A stretch of DNA of 64,000 nucleotides, taken from assembly GCF_000499385.1 (NCBI RefSeq), contig NW_013651859.1, positions 34,221-98,220 of the forward strand, given 5' to 3'. Shown in pieces: positions 13,901 through 29,800 of the stretch. Within the stretch, counting starts at the first letter, position 1. Each line of letters starts with the position of its first letter. The position numbers and the translations under genes were made by a program. Source of the DNA: Eimeria necatrix. Taxonomy: Eukaryota > Apicomplexa > Conoidasida > Eucoccidiorida > Eimeriidae. A model generated the notes under the pieces. The model had not been told where the DNA came from. It saw nothing but the letters and a program-made list of their open reading frames with translations, and ran no database searches.

Positions 13901-16900
13901 ACGCGCGGGGGACTTGGCCCCGATAAGGATTAAAATAAACTCTCAAATACTTGATTTTAAGCCACATTGGAACATCCACTTTCCTCGAAGCTCGAGATTT
14001 CCCGGCTCCCTGTCTATGGGGTGTATATCCTGGTTTGTCCTACTGCTACTGGCCGAAGGGCGTAACTTCCTCCTTTTCGTTGAAAACACTCATATTAGCA
14101 TCGAATAATTCAAATATGGGTTTATTTCCAGTCTGCTAAGAGCTGCATTGCCCTGCGTCGGTCTGCTGACCTAGAATGGCTGAAGGGGTGCTTGAGGCAC
14201 TGCGGCCCAAAGCGCAATCGCCAGCCTTCCAGCGCAGACCTGGGACCCCACTTTCAGTTTTCGACATATTTTCCAAGGTAATTCAAAGCATTTATTGTGG
14301 ATTTTTCGATGCTCTTGAGGAAAAGCTAGGATTCGGTCAGCGGCTCTGTAAGCCTCTTGACCATCAAATGCAAGAGCATACTGACGGGCGGAAACGTTGA
14401 TGAGTAATCCGCCCTACTTTTCAATGCTTATTCACTAAAACAGGGCCTCTAATAAAAAACTGGATAGAATTAGACTGCAGAAGCACCCACCGACGGGTAC
14501 GCCTCAGTAGTGGGTCAGAGTCCCTATAGTCATAGTGCAGACGCAAACCAAATTCATATTAGCATTCTGGTGCCGGCAAAATGGTTCTGGTACTAAAAAT
14601 TGTGGAACTCGTGCTATTGTAGCTAGCACACTGCTATGGAGTCGTGCGAGAGCTGGAAGGAGCAGGTCCAAATTGGGGCCGTCTTCACTGACCGAAGCGG
14701 CGCGCCTCTTCTTTAAAGCACGCACGAAATATATAAAATGATGTTTCCTCATAATTATCGTGCTGCACTTCAAATCTGATGTCTCGACGGCCGACGCAGT
14801 GCCGCCGTCTCCTCCATGGCCACTTCTGACACACGCCTCGCCAGCATCTCCCAGGCCCGCTCCACAGGTGTCTTGGATCCTGCCGGTTCCTGCCGGTCGT
14901 TTTGTTTATGCCTTTCTTTAGCTTGTTTTACGGAAAAGTCGCAGGATATGCCACTTTTGTAGATTCCCAGAATGTCTAGCAGCAAGTGCTTGGCTACCAT
15001 ATCTTGCTGTGCCCAGTCGAACGCTCAGCAGGCATCATGCGGAAGACGTCCCATCAGAAACTCGCAGGAAAATTATCCACAATCGCAGCACATCACTGAT
15101 TTTGTCACTGCATAGTCAATGCGCAACTTCTCGTCCGTCACACGCGCTGAAGGCACATTCCTAACAGAGCCTCTTTAACCTGTGCTGTTCTCAATGTACA
15201 GCCAGTGAGGCTGTAGAGCTATGCGATGCGCCAGTATCCAAGACGGCTTCACAGGCGTGACCAAATGTCTTCGATAGAAGGTATTTGTTGCTCTGCACAC
15301 ACCACACAGCAGGGCCGTGCCCGCACTGGCCTGCTTTACATTCAGCATCTGGAACCGCCACTGTTGCAGGCAGCCTCTGCTTTCGGGCGGGATGACTCTT
15401 AGCTCTACGGTACCTAGAAGTTCGCCTTCACCCCAGCGTTCTCTGCCAATTAGGCGTGCTGGTTGTTTCTAACGCTGGGTTGCGCTACTCCGGGGCTTCC
15501 TGGGAAGGAGCTTTTGCACTCAAAAGCTCCTCATCCTCTTCACTCCGAAGTATCTAATTTTGTTCGCCAGTCAAGGGGGGACTCTGCGGTGTTGTTTCGT
15601 GCCGCAGAAGTTCGCACCACATTTTTTAGCATGTATCTGGAGCGCGCAGACTCTACCAACGTTCTGCAGCGCTACTTCAGGGGTTTGAATCCACTTTCAC
15701 CACTGGCAGTGGGTGGAGGCCTTTCCCTTTCACACGACTCCTCGCAAGTTCTATCATGATCGAGGGCGTTTTTTGTGTAGCACCGCATTTTAAAGCATAG
15801 CTGGAACATCACCCCGAGCCCGTTGGTCCTCTCGTGCCTAGTGGGGCGCCAATCTTCTCTCGCTTTACAGCTAGAGCATGTGGATGGGCTTCTCTAGATA
15901 TTTTACTATTGTTACTGTACCGCTTCCTTCCTTTTGTTCGACTGTACGGCCCGTTTGCCCTTGCAGGTACTTCTGCTTGAAGACCAACTACGTTTTTAGG
16001 TGCGAGCCAGGTCTTCCGCTGTCTCCTCGCATAGTGATGGTCCCACGATTCCGCCATTCGCTCTTTGCTTACCTAAATCGCACGAAACATTTTGCATAAT
16101 AGAGACCTTGAGATCTCTTTTTATACTGGCACCTTGCTCCAACTGAGGTTCGAATTTTGGCGTCTATTCGGTGTAATCTCCCTCGCACTTGATTCTAGCC
16201 GTATCCTGTAGTAAAGTAGACTGGCGCTGATGAACCGTTACTTAACGAGTTTCGAGATGTTTAGACCTATTGTTTTCTTGTGGTGCATTCACTGTAGAAG
16301 GTCGAGGGCTCGCATCGCCATTGGCTGAGTGGGTCCAGAGTAAATCTCTGGGCCTAAATATGGAACGTGAGACAGATATATAGTAGTGGATCATACTTGA
16401 GTTGCGGTGGAGCAGGCCTAGTTGAGTACCCACTTGCGAAAAAGCTGAGGGCTAATGTAAACAGTGCTACATTGCAAAAAAGCACTACACACGGTTAAAT
16501 AGACCAAGCACTTGGCGTAGAAATGATGGAGAAGCTGGGAGCACTTAAAGGGACCAAATTAGACTTGAACGTTCTTCACAACGAGTGTCTCTTTGGCATG
16601 GAGAGATTCGCTGCAGTACACGAGGTCGCTGTCATTCCTAAGACCAGGGCTCGGCTCCAGAGCTCGCAGGGTCTAACAACTCCCATGTCATTCTTTGTTT
16701 TACACAGTTCATTACCAATTTGTGTAACTGGCCAGGAAGTTTCCTGAGGAAAGCGGCGCACTTATCGGGGTTCTGTGCGTGCAGACAGACATAAAGTGGG
16801 AGAAACTGGGGCGTACACAGGAGCTGCAGACTCAGTTCCCACCCCTGAACGTCCCGATCTGATTGCGAGCAGTGTTCATTGTCTCCACGAAACGTGCATA

Positions 16901-17849
16901 CGTCAATTCAGAAGGAGAAGTCCCCTCACAAGGATGCCCAAAAGAGAAGGGTGAAACGTTGGGCCTTTGGGTCAGAGAGTGCCCTTACTAATGGCTGCGA
17001 TCTGTCCGTTTCCTCTGTGAACTCGGGCAGTCTTTCTGGTAGGCCTTACCTGTGCTGCATTGGCGGGTGTTTAGGGCAATGTAGATTACTACATCACAGC
17101 GCTGAGCCACTTCATCCACTAAAGATTATTCAATTAACATCCAAACGAGAGCTCTATGGTGGAGCTATAGTGTGCCAGTCTTCTCTCCCAGTGAGTCACT
17201 CATGCAACGTTTCCTGTGCAATTTTATGCACCGAATCAACGATCCAGGCACGCCTTGTGGATCGCTGCACTTTCATGAAAACTTATTGCTAGATTCCGTT
17301 TGTAATTATTTCATACTAATGCAGCATTTATACTCTAAGAGTGAATGGACCATCAGAACTGCTTACTCGGGGGGTTAGGCGCGGAGACATACGGCAGCGA
17401 CCTAATACAGGCAATAGGAAAGGGCCTACTTCCTCTGCCGCAATGAAATGAGGCAGGAAAAATGCCAAAAAAGCCTTCCTGCATAACAGCGCAGTTGTGG
17501 ACTACTCAGATTTTAGGGGACAGCGCAGAAAGCACGCCGGCGCCAGCGGTCCGAATCACGCTCCCGCCAGCCGACCGCCAAAATAGGGGGCTCTCTCTTT
17601 CCTTTCCTCTCTTGAAGCAGAGAAATTTTATTAATTTTTAGGTTTGAATATTTGCTCAAAATCAGACAGAGTTTTGTGCCCCTCCAGGTGCCGAAGTTTC
17701 CGTCTCTTTCATTTTTTTTAAGCGACAGACGTCGCCGGTCCCCTGACCAGAGCTTGCGCCGACCGCTGCACTGTCATTGACGCACTGTATATTTGCTAGT
17801 TTTCAAGCCTGAATTGATTTGTTTCGGGCTGACATTTTGAAAGTAAAAA
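10991..17849. other. CAG-free intergenic block
   Basis: About 6.9 kb without CAG/CTG tracts and with a more balanced base composition than the flanks. Only short open frames (under 115 codons) occur; none shows a recognisable motif or a phase-consistent exon chain. The last 400 bases presumably hold the promoter of the gene at 17850, with pyrimidine-rich tracts near 17590-17610 and 17700-17720. No tRNA or rRNA was recognised by eye. Confidence 0.5.
12466..12540. repeat. Short imperfect tandem duplication
   Basis: Two copies of a unit of about 36 bases. Each contains TGGAGTTT, then CTA or CAG followed by CC, and ends in TCACAAACG. The copies start near 12466 and 12502. No associated gene. Confidence 0.6.
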
Positions 17850-18902
17850 ATGCAGATCAGAAAGAGCCTTCTAGCTCTGCTTCTAGTAGGGAGCGCCGCC
17901 TACACGGTGGCGACGCCGGCAACAGGGGACCTCAGTCCTCTACTGGTTGAAGAAACCGACTCCAAACCCAAAAATGGCAAGCCCGTGAACAAAGCCTCAG
18001 CTGAAGAGTCTAATTCGGCTCCACTGCAGGTGCTTGGTGGTGCCACGCGTGCAGACACAGCTGATGTAACGGAAATAGAGGCCGCCTTACAGCCTGTGCA
18101 AACGGAACAGCAAAGCACACCACAGGATGTACAGGAAAAACTCAATGCTGATATCAGCAACTTGATAGGCTCTGGTGCATCCAAAGGCCGCATGCTGGTG
18201 CTTTTTGGCATAGTTCTCCTCATTACGGGCGTTAGCCTATCTCTGGCAGGGAACAAAAAAAGCAAAGTGACGCGAACTGCGCAAACCTCGTTCGAAACCA
18301 CTGTACAACAGTCCATAGAACTAATGGATAAACTAGGGGTTAAATCGGCCTCAAAGATGGCCTTTGGATGCATCTTTGCAGGTCTCATTGAGCTGGCCCG
18401 CAGCCTCAGGGCCAACCAGAATGGACAGACAGGCAGCAAAGCCCCTACCTTGAAGGGCCGCCTAACATTGCTCTTTGGTGTGATTGCCATGCTGGTCACC
18501 ATGTCTGGGGCGGGTGTCGATCTGTCAACTCTGAATGTGAGCGAACTCATCAAGATCCTCGGAGAATACCTATCCAAGACGCACCTCGGGCTTTTTGCTG
18601 CAGGAGGCGCTACCCTCCTTAAGAGCATGTATGACACCATGGCTTACCAGCAGCAGCAGAAACAGCTGCAACAGGCAGACAGCGACACCCCAGCGAGCGA
18701 ATCAGAAGTCCCAGGAACCGCGGACAAGCCTCAAGCTGCTGCACCGGTTGATGAGACTGTCAATGCAGAGTCCACGGCCCCAAGTGAGAATGACACAGCT
18801 GGGCAGGCTGATGCTGCAAATTTGCCTGAGGAAGAAGCGACGGGTGAAGCAGCACCAACGGGAACCCCAGAAGCACAAGAAGAGAACCCTGCTGCTCGAT
18901 AA
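17850..18902 (+). CDS. Secretory/membrane protein with internal 90-residue duplication, function unknown
   Basis: Single-exon frame of 350 residues, not recognised as a named family. Residues 1-20 look like a signal peptide (MQIRKSLLALLLVGSAAYTV, cleavage plausible after ALA/TVA-type residues). A polar acidic stretch follows to about 110. Two related units come next: unit 1 starts SKGRMLVLFGIVLLITG at 111 and unit 2 starts LKGRLTLLFGVIAMLVT at 201, exactly 90 residues apart. Each opens with a membrane-type segment and ends with a second hydrophobic, Gly/Ala-rich segment (about 168-185 and 245-260). The tail from about 265 is Ala/Glu/Pro-rich and acidic. The ATG follows an AAAA-rich context (GTAAAAAATG). 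The gene sits in a CAG-poor block and has only one short Gln run, unlike its neighbours. It could be a secretory-organelle or surface protein; that is inference. Confidence 0.85.
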   Translation: MQIRKSLLALLLVGSAAYTVATPATGDLSPLLVEETDSKPKNGKPVNKASAEESNSAPLQVLGGATRADTADVTEIEAALQPVQTEQQSTPQDVQEKLNADISNLIGSGASKGRMLVLFGIVLLITGVSLSLAGNKKSKVTRTAQTSFETTVQQSIELMDKLGVKSASKMAFGCIFAGLIELARSLRANQNGQTGSKAPTLKGRLTLLFGVIAMLVTMSGAGVDLSTLNVSELIKILGEYLSKTHLGLFAAGGATLLKSMYDTMAYQQQQKQLQQADSDTPASESEVPGTADKPQAAAPVDETVNAESTAPSENDTAGQADAANLPEEEATGEAAPTGTPEAQEENPAAR

Positions 18903-21401
18903 GAATTTGCTGTTGCCAAGGCTTCGGAGGCAAGCGCTGCCCAACCTTTGTTCGCTTTACCACAGCTTTTCAAACAGCCAACATAATTAGCAACGGAAGT
19001 GGAGGAGCTAGTGGCGCCTTCTGGAAACTAGGAACGTGTGCAAAATTCTGTTGACGGTGCTGAGACTCGGGAAACGGCTGCTGCTGATAAACAGGTAGCA
19101 GCCGCTAAGGAGCTCCGAAAATAACAGAAACTGCAGCAGAGGACCTTGGAGAATAGAACTGGGTGCTGTAGGGAATACAGAGCAGTCACTCCTTTGATCT
19201 TGGAGCTGAGCTCGGTGCAGTGAATATTCTTGAACAAAATGCGCGCGCCTCTCTGACAGCGCAGTAAATGGGCGTTTTCTGACAGGCGGTGGATCCCAAA
19301 TTTCTGCCCGCAGGCTTTTTCACACGTGGTTTGAGAATAGAAGCAGATAAGGACTTGAAACGTGATGGGAATGCGGTGCCGAAATGTACCACAGTGCGTT
19401 GCATTACTTCTAAAAGGAGTCTGGACTTCACCAGTCTTGCAAAAGCGACAATGCAGTTTTTGTCTGCTGCCTGGCTTCTTTGTCTATTTGTGAAGAATCC
19501 GTGGCATGGCGAAATCTGTTTTAATCACTGTTGTGTAGTACCATATGAGTATGCTCGATATGCCTGGTCAAGATGTGTATACTGAAACGACAATACATAT
19601 TTGTTTGTGTTTGAGTTTTCAGTTTGCCAGCAATATGAGCAGGGTGTACTGGCATGTCATGCTATGTCTCCCCCTTGCTTGGTTACCTTTGCCACCAAAA
19701 ACGCCGAAAATGCAACACATGTGAAATATAATTTGTGCGCGTTTTACACCGAATTCAGTAGAGCGTGCAAAGAATCCCGTTAGATAAAAAACCTTTAGTA
19801 GGTGCAGCGTACGAAGGAATTTTATGCAGGCAATTCAAGTATATCACAAGTATGTATCACCACAATCTAACGTAGTACTTCCGTGGCATCTACAGGACAG
19901 CATTCCCAAACGTAATAGCATGCGTACACATGTGAAAGCTGTATCAAGCTTCTCAAACGTGGCGAGTATCCAATGCTACGTCAAATCATCTGAGGAATGC
20001 CCGACAAGAAATATAGACACTTACCGTAAACTGAGGGGTGTCTGAGCCACATCAGGAAACGATATGTAACGTTTGTAGTTTAACAGACGTGCCTTGTGCT
20101 GGGGAAAATGCTCGCTCTATTAGCTCTCTTGAATCCAGTCCCACAAGACCTTAAACTTTAGACATGAGGCCGGCCTCATGAAGTGTCCAAAATCATTTAT
20201 GCTCTGTCATGGATTTCACTGGGAACAAGGTCCAGTTAAGATCGGATTGGAGCTGCCTACATTTCAAGATCTGACAAGATAAGCCAGCGCCACCTCATAA
20301 AACTTGTTATGCCCACTACAGGGCTCAAGATATGCCAGACATACACTCTCCAAGTAATGAAGAGTGAAGCCCTCAGGCGGATGAACTGTGCAACCGCATT
20401 TCGTTCTAGTGAATCTTCAAAACTGCCTCAAGCGGAGATATCAGGCTAACTGGCCACAAAATACACTCTTTGAGTATCCGAATAGTTGGGCACACTTGTC
20501 ATGCTTGCACACTCTCTGAGAGCAAGTTCTGCTGAGGAGGTCACAATAAACTTAGATGAGGCAGAATATCGCGTTCATATATTTCTTAATGGGCTACCTT
20601 GAGCATGCACTTCCCCTCTCAATCAATAAAACATAAATTTTCACCAGTTGCAGGTGAACCGGGGACGTAGGGTGCCCAGCATGCAAACTGACAGCTCATT
20701 CTACAGCTGACTGCAAATGGAAATAAGCAGCATCTCTTAAGAATCTTGTTGCTTCGATGCACTCTTAGCCAAACGCAGCTGACGCGCCGTGTAGAACAGC
20801 ACCGTCAGCCCGGCTTGCCAGTTGAACGGCCCATTAAGTGGAAAACGGACTCTGCAGATGGCTGGAAATCATTTTGACCTAAAAACTGGATTCACATATT
20901 GAGCAGATCTGTCTGTCATAAGGACGGTGCTCAAGAAGGACCATTTCGCAGCAAGGTCCTTCGAGTCTCGAGTCTCGATATGAGCCGGGCCGTCGGCGGC
21001 TGAGGTGGGCGGCAAATTTCCACTTGATCAGAATGTATTAGTTTTTATTCAAGCCCTTCATTGTATTTTATCTTTTTAGTGACGGTAAAGCTCCAGGGGA
21101 CTTTTTCTTGCCCTACAAGCTATAAGTCACCCCCCTCATGCACGAGCTTGCAGTGAGCGAAACAGCTGCGGCACTTACATAGTGTTTACTGCCCTCCTTC
21201 AACTCCCTAACTTGGTTTCTGGTGTTTGCCCAACTCTTCATTGTAAAGTGGCCACCGAGCCGTATAGGGGGGCCCCCATGTGCATCTGGGCCAGCAGAAG
21301 CCAGGGGAGCAGTTAGCTCTCTCGGGCAGAGCGCCCACCACAAGTTGGTAGAGCCTTGAAACAACATCTTAGACAAACGTTCACCCCATATTCTTCTGAC
21401 T
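18903..21401. other. Intergenic region, no gene called
   Basis: CAG-free, fairly AT-balanced sequence between two plus-strand genes. Open frames are short (under 100 codons) and carry no recognisable motif. The 3' UTR of the gene at 17850 and the promoter of the GDP-mannose dehydratase gene should lie here; no specific signal was identified. Confidence 0.5.
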
Positions 21402-24034
<2,633 letters not shown>

Positions 24035-24674
24035 CTGCTGTGCTGCTGTGGCCGTTGCACTCGATACGGCTTAAGCAGCACAGCATAATTACAATAGACA
24101 GTACGGACTCATGAGCTCAGTCTAGGGCAACAAACAAGAGAGTGTCCATCTCGGATTTCCCACAATCTTCTAGTCTTTTGTTTCCTGTCAAGATAAGGAG
24201 CGGCAGCAGCAACTGCCGTACCACCTCGGCGGCCCAAAGACAGCCGCTTCTCTGTGCTCCCCACACGTTTTAGATATTTGTGTTCTCTACATTGCCAACG
24301 TGAACCCCATCACGCATTTTTACAATGATGCCTCCCGACCTGTCTTACACCCCGAGTATACGTACCACAGTAAACAAGCACAGAGCAGCAGCCACCATGT
24401 AGCCACGTTGTAACTAATAATAGCTACCTTTGGTAACAGCAGCAGTCGCTGCTGCTGTTGCTAGGACTACTAGCTTTCCCATGATCAGGGGCAAAGATAC
24501 ACTATTTTGCATCTCCACGTAGAACCCTTGCTCATACTTGAGTCGCCCTAAGCATAAAAAAAGGAATAAGAGCAGCAGTGCCCGGGCATGCTGCTACTGC
24601 AGGAATTGAATTCTGCAGCTGCGGCAGCTGCTGCTGTAGGAGTTCCACTTTAGAGCCACAGCAGTTGAGTACTA
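24035..24674. other. Convergent intergenic region
   Basis: Lies between the 3' end of the plus-strand dehydratase gene and the 3' end of the minus-strand coiled-coil gene. CAG/CTG tracts begin to reappear from about 24435, marking a change of sequence type. No gene or RNA was recognised; it should contain both 3' UTRs. Confidence 0.55.
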
Positions 24675-26684
24675 CTACAGCGGCTGCGCTGCAGTGACTC
24701 CTTGTAGCTGCTGAGCCTTCTGCTTCTGTTTAAGGCGCTGCAGAAGATCGGCCAACAGCTGCTGTAGCGCCACAACTCGCTGTTGCTGCACAAAACAACG
24801 CAGTAGTAGCGACCACAGACCACAACCAAGACGAAAGTAGGAGATTACTGTCGTGTTTTCGACTAACTTAAGTCGCTAGCGCAGCGCACAAAATAACACA
24901 AATACACTTGCGGTGTCATTACCTGCCCTAATGGTGGTAGTCGCGCTGCAGCCCCTCTGCTTACCGCTTCCTGCACATCTTGCTGGTGGCCACCCCTCGG
25001 CACTGCTACCACGCTGGTGCTGCACGATGCAAGCTGCTGCCTTAGTGTGCAGTTCTCTTGCAGAAGCTGCTGCTGCTGTTGCAGCGCGGCATTAGCCTGT
25101 TGTAGCAGCTGTATGTACATTTCAGGCCTCGGTGACCACACAGAAGGCGCTATCAGCTGCTGATGCTCTAAAAGCTTCACAGCATTGGTGGGCACAATGG
25201 CCTCCTCCAGCCAAGGCTGCTGGAGGGGTGGTGGGGCAGCGACTGCAGCAGCACTGGCGGCGGAGTCAGCCTGCCTCTGCTGCAGCTGCGCTTGGTGCTG
25301 CAGCGCATGTTGGCTTTGTGGAAGAAGAGTCTGCTGCTGCTGGTTCGCAGGAGCTTGCTGCTGTAGCTGCTTCAGCTGCTGTTGCGCTTGCAGCAGCTGC
25401 TGTTTCAGAAGCTGTGCCGTTTCCTTAAGGCGTTTCTTCTTGTCCTGCTGGTGCTGCAGGCGTTTGAGCAATGTTGCATAGTGAAAAAATAGAAAAGTCG
25501 GGTCGGTTTGCTGCAGGCGCACAAAAAGCATGCATTAAGGTACCACTCGTTTGATTGTTGTTGCTGCTGCCGCTGCTGGTGCTGCTGCGCACGTGACTTT
25601 TCGCGAGTTTTAAGTGTGCAGAGGATACCTTTGCTCTCAGCAGAAGAGTGGATCCATCAATAAAGGCGCCAGCTGCTGCGGCCTCTGCGGCCTCTCTCTG
25701 TTGCTCCACCAGTGCGCTCCCCTGCTGCTGCAGATGATGCTGCTGCTGCTGTGCACCGGAGAGTAGCAGCCATGCGCTGATTGAGTCCGAGCGACGCGCG
25801 TGACACCCTACGCGCTGAAGTGCTGCTTCGAAGTCTTTAAAACCCACTCTTTGGAGACCGTGAAAAGCAGAAGGAAAGACGAGAGAGACGAGGGCTCTAA
25901 GCTGCTGCTCCTGCTGCTGCTCCTGCTTCTGTTGTATCTGTTGCCGGTGTATATTCAACAGGGAATCAGAATATGTCAGCTCACACAGCTGCCAAAAGGC
26001 GAAAAGAGTCCCCAAGGCGCAGTTCTCGTGATGTAGTAGCGGGAACAAGGGACCACGAGCCGATAGCACTGCCCTATCGCTGCTGGTGTTACTGCTGTTG
26101 CTGCTGCTGCTGCTGCTGCTAGAGGTATGACTGCTGTCAGGGTTGCTCCCGCTACCTCTGGTTGCTGCAGATATGCATTTTCCGGAAGGCGCGCTGCTGG
26201 TCACAGGCTTGAGTCTCGCTTGGTAGTAGGCCCGCTGCGAAACTACTTGCTGCTCCAGTGACTTAATGCGACTCTGTGAAGCAACACGGACCACACCCAC
26301 GGCCCTATAACGTGCAGCCACGCAGCCGCTGCTGCGCAGCAGGTGCTGCTTGGCACTTGTTACACGCACAAGCGCAGCTGCATGACACCACCTACGGCCA
26401 CATACCTGCAACAGGCGCTCCTTTGCTGCTGTGGCACAGGTTAGCTTCTTGAGCCTCTGCAGTAGTTCTTCCCTATCGTTTTTCTCTTCTGTCTCCTTCT
26501 CTTCAACAGCCGTTTCTGTCGTTTCAGCCGCTGCTGGAAGTAGGCTTTCGCGTGTCTGTAGAGGGCTGTCACGCCGCTGCAGTACAGAAGAACTGCTGCT
26601 GGTGGTGCTCATATCTCCCTCGTTGCACTCAGTTTCGCCGCGAGCCCTTCCCATAGACCGCAGGAGCCTGAAGAGCAGCAGCAA
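24675..26684 (-). CDS. Gln-rich coiled-coil protein, function unknown
   Basis: Family not recognised. Proposed minus-strand exons 26684-26406, 26273-25629, 25510-24923 and 24785-24675 give 540 residues with consistent phases and GT-AG borders. The N-terminus is Ser/Thr/Glu-rich; a coiled-coil start (LLQRLKKLTCATAAKERLLQ) continues after the first intron with SRIKSLEQQVVSQRAYYQAR. The middle part (about residues 190-280) is less repetitive and contains LGTLFAFWQLCELTYSDSLL and GLQRVGFKDFEAALQRVG, so it may be a folded helical region. The C-terminal half is long Gln/Leu coiled coil. The start is uncertain: Met at 26684, 26654 or 26612 are all in frame. The third exon may instead begin at 25453. 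It follows the next gene head-to-tail with only about 130 bases between, so joint origin or misassigned boundaries are possible. Confidence 0.6.
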
Positions 26685-26814
26685 ACGAAGTAGCCTCTAC
26701 TAGAAAGACAAAGACGCAGTAACAGAAGCAGCAGGCTCACACGCACAAGAGCGCTAATATTTACAATTCACGAGAACAGCAGCAAGCAGCCCCACAGACC
26801 CTTAACCCTAAGCT

Positions 26815-29800
26815 TTATTCACACTTCTGGAATTCTGTGTCTTTGGCAGCAATTAGCTTTTCAAAATGATCCCGCTGCCGCTTGAGCTCCTCTTCCAGCT
26901 GAATGCGCTCCCCCGCAGCCTTTGCTTCCTGCCACACAAACCGAGAAAAGAGGCAGACAAAGGGTGCACCCACCGTGCAAGCAAGAATGCTTAAATCTGC
27001 AGCAGCTCCTGGTGTCAGGAAGAATCAAGTGTGACTAGAACTGTCTAGAATCGCTTTTCATGTGTCCGACTAAGGCCCTCACAGCACAAATGACCAGCTC
27101 GTGCAAATCCTTCAGCTCCTTCGCCACTGCAACAGCATTTTGCTGCTGCTGCTGGGCGTCCTGATCTGCACCGTCTTCATGCACGCCTCGTTGTTGCTGC
27201 TGCCGCAGCTGCTGCTCTGCCTCTGCAAGGGCCGCCGACGCGAGCCGGGAGCGCATCTCCAGCTCCTCCTGAAATGAAGAGCAACAACAGAAGCGACGTG
27301 CCAATGGTAGGGCACAACTTTCGGGGGGCGGCCGAGGGACAGAAGCAGCTTTTAGAGAGGAAAAAAAGTGTCATGCTCACGTGAAGCAATGCGTTGTCGT
27401 GCTCTGCTGCCTCCAGCTTCAGCCGCTGCTGCCTATGGATCTGCTGCAGCTGCTGCAGCTCATCCTGCTTTGATGAAAGGAGGAACTCAAGACGTTGCAG
27501 TTGCTGCTGCACTTGCTGCTGCTGCTGTTGTTCCCGATGTTGTTGCTGTTGGTGCTCCTCCTGCTGCTCTTTCAGCCGCTGTATTAGACAACAAACAGTA
27601 CACAGAAGCATACATCGAAATCGAAAGGATTTACGGAAAAACAAGACCTATGCGACGAGCTGCTGCAGCAGCAGCGGGAGGTGCTACGATTGGTGCTGTT
27701 GCACGCAGAGAGGCTGCTACAGTACTGCGTGCTCATCTCTGTAGAGGCCCTTGCCTGAGTCAGCTGCACGTTTTCCGCTTCGTAACTGCGCTGGATCTTC
27801 TCAAGGTTGTCCAACTCCCGCTGCATGGCCGACACTTGCTGCAGCAACTCCTGCTCAGTGCTGCGGGCCTCAGGCTGCTGGTGCTGCGCCAGGCCTGCGA
27901 CGAAACACGCATATCTGTGGCTGCAGAAGCGTTGCTGCATCAGCAACAAATAAGACAGTGCGGCAACAGCAACGATGAAGCACGCACATCTGAGGCTGCA
28001 GAAATTTTGCTGCATCAGCAACAAATAAGACAGTGCAGCAACAGTAACGCTCCCTTGTACCTGTTTGGCTGTCTGCCCGGTTTTGCAGCTCCTCTTGCAG
28101 CCTTGCCTTCTCGCTTCGGAGCTCTAGCAGCTGCTGCTGCTGATGCTGGAGTACGTCTTCCTGCTGTTCCAGAAGCTGTTGCTGCTGCTGCATCTGCTGC
28201 ACAAGTTGCTGTTGCTGCACTTGGTAATTTTGAAGCCTCTGTTGAAGGGGCTCAGGCGATTCAAGAAACGCACTCCCCTTTGCTGTGTCTCTGCTACTGC
28301 TACGGCTACTGCGGCTGCTGCAGCTGCTATGGCTGCTGCCACGTCTGTCTGTTCGGTGCTTCTGCTGCAACCTCGCAGCCATCCTTAGCTCTCTGTGAAG
28401 TAACAATTTGCGCTCTCGCTGCATTAGCACTTGCTGCTGTTCCTGCTGCAGCTGTTGCTGCTCTTGCAACAGCGCTTGCTGCTCCTGCTGCTGCTGCAGC
28501 TGTTGCTGCAGCATCCGGAAGTGCGCCTGCTGCTGCTCTGCAACGGCCTGCAGTTGCGTGCGTTCTTTCGACAGTAGCTCCTGCTGTTCCGTGAGTTCTG
28601 CATCGAGTTGTTGCAGCTGCTCTTGCTGTTGCTGCAGCAGCTGCTGATCTTGTTTCAGCTGCTTCCGTTGTTGCTGCACATCTTCATGCTCCTGTTGTTC
28701 CTGCAGTAGACTCTCAAGCCTCCGCTCTAATGCCAGTATGTCCTTTTCGTGCTGCTGGTGCTGGTGCTGCAGCTGCTGCTGCGCGGCCTGTAGGTGCTCT
28801 TCCTTCTTTTGCTGCTCTTCCTGCTGCTTCCGCAGCTGATCCCGCTGTTTATTAAGCTTTTCCTGGTGTAACTGCAGGTCCTCCTGTTGCTGCCGCAACT
28901 GCTGCTCCTTCTGCTGCTGTTCTAGTCGCTGCTGCTCAAGTTTCTGCTGTTGCAGTTGCTGTTCCTGCAGCAGCTGCTGCGCGCTTTTCTCTCGTTCCTG
29001 CAGCGAAGCCTCCCTCTGATAAAGCCCCTCATCGTCTACCAGTTCCGCTATGTCCTTTTCGTCACTGGAAGCTCTTTCAAGCTGCTGCTGCAGCTGCGCG
29101 CTCTGTTGGCTTTGCTGCTGCTTGTTCAGCTCTTCCTCTCTCTTCTGTAGCTCACGCTCTTTGGCGAGGAGAGACTGCTGCAGCAGCAGCTGCTGCTGCT
29201 GCTCTTGATCCAGCAGGCGCTCCTTCTGCTGTAGAAGACGGGCGCGCAGCTCGGCTTCCATACGGCTCGCATGGGACTGCTGCTGTTGCTGCTGCTGCTG
29301 TTGCTGCTGCTGCTGTTGCTGCTGCCGCTCGCGCTCGAGCTGCTGCTTCAGATCGCGAACCTGAGCAGCGTAGCTATCTTGCGTCTCTATCAACTGTTGC
29401 AGCTCATCTAACTGCTGCTGCTGTGCGCTTATTTGCTCCCGCTGATCTTCTATGAGGGAATTTTGAGCCTCAACTAGCTGATGCTGCTGCTCTATCTGCT
29501 GCTGCTGCTGCTGCAGCTGCCGTTGCAGCTCCTCCAAATGCTGCTCCTGCTCTTCAACCTGACGTTGCTTTAAGGTCAACTGCTGCTGCAGCTCTGCCTG
29601 CATTTGTTCTGCTTGCTGCTGTTGGGCTGCAGCATGTTTCTTAAGTGTATCCAGCTGCTGCAACAGCTCTGCATGCTGCTTCTCATGTTTCTGCTGCATT
29701 TCCGTTTGCTGCTGCCTCCGCTTCTCTTCCTCTTCCTCGAGGAGCTGCTGCTGCTTACTTTGCTGCTGCAGTTGCTGCTGTAGCTGGGCCTGTGCAGATT

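Noticed and set aside
11000..17800. Retrotransposon or other mobile element in the long CAG-free block
   Set aside because: No reverse transcriptase, integrase or transposase motif and no terminal repeats were found in any frame by eye.
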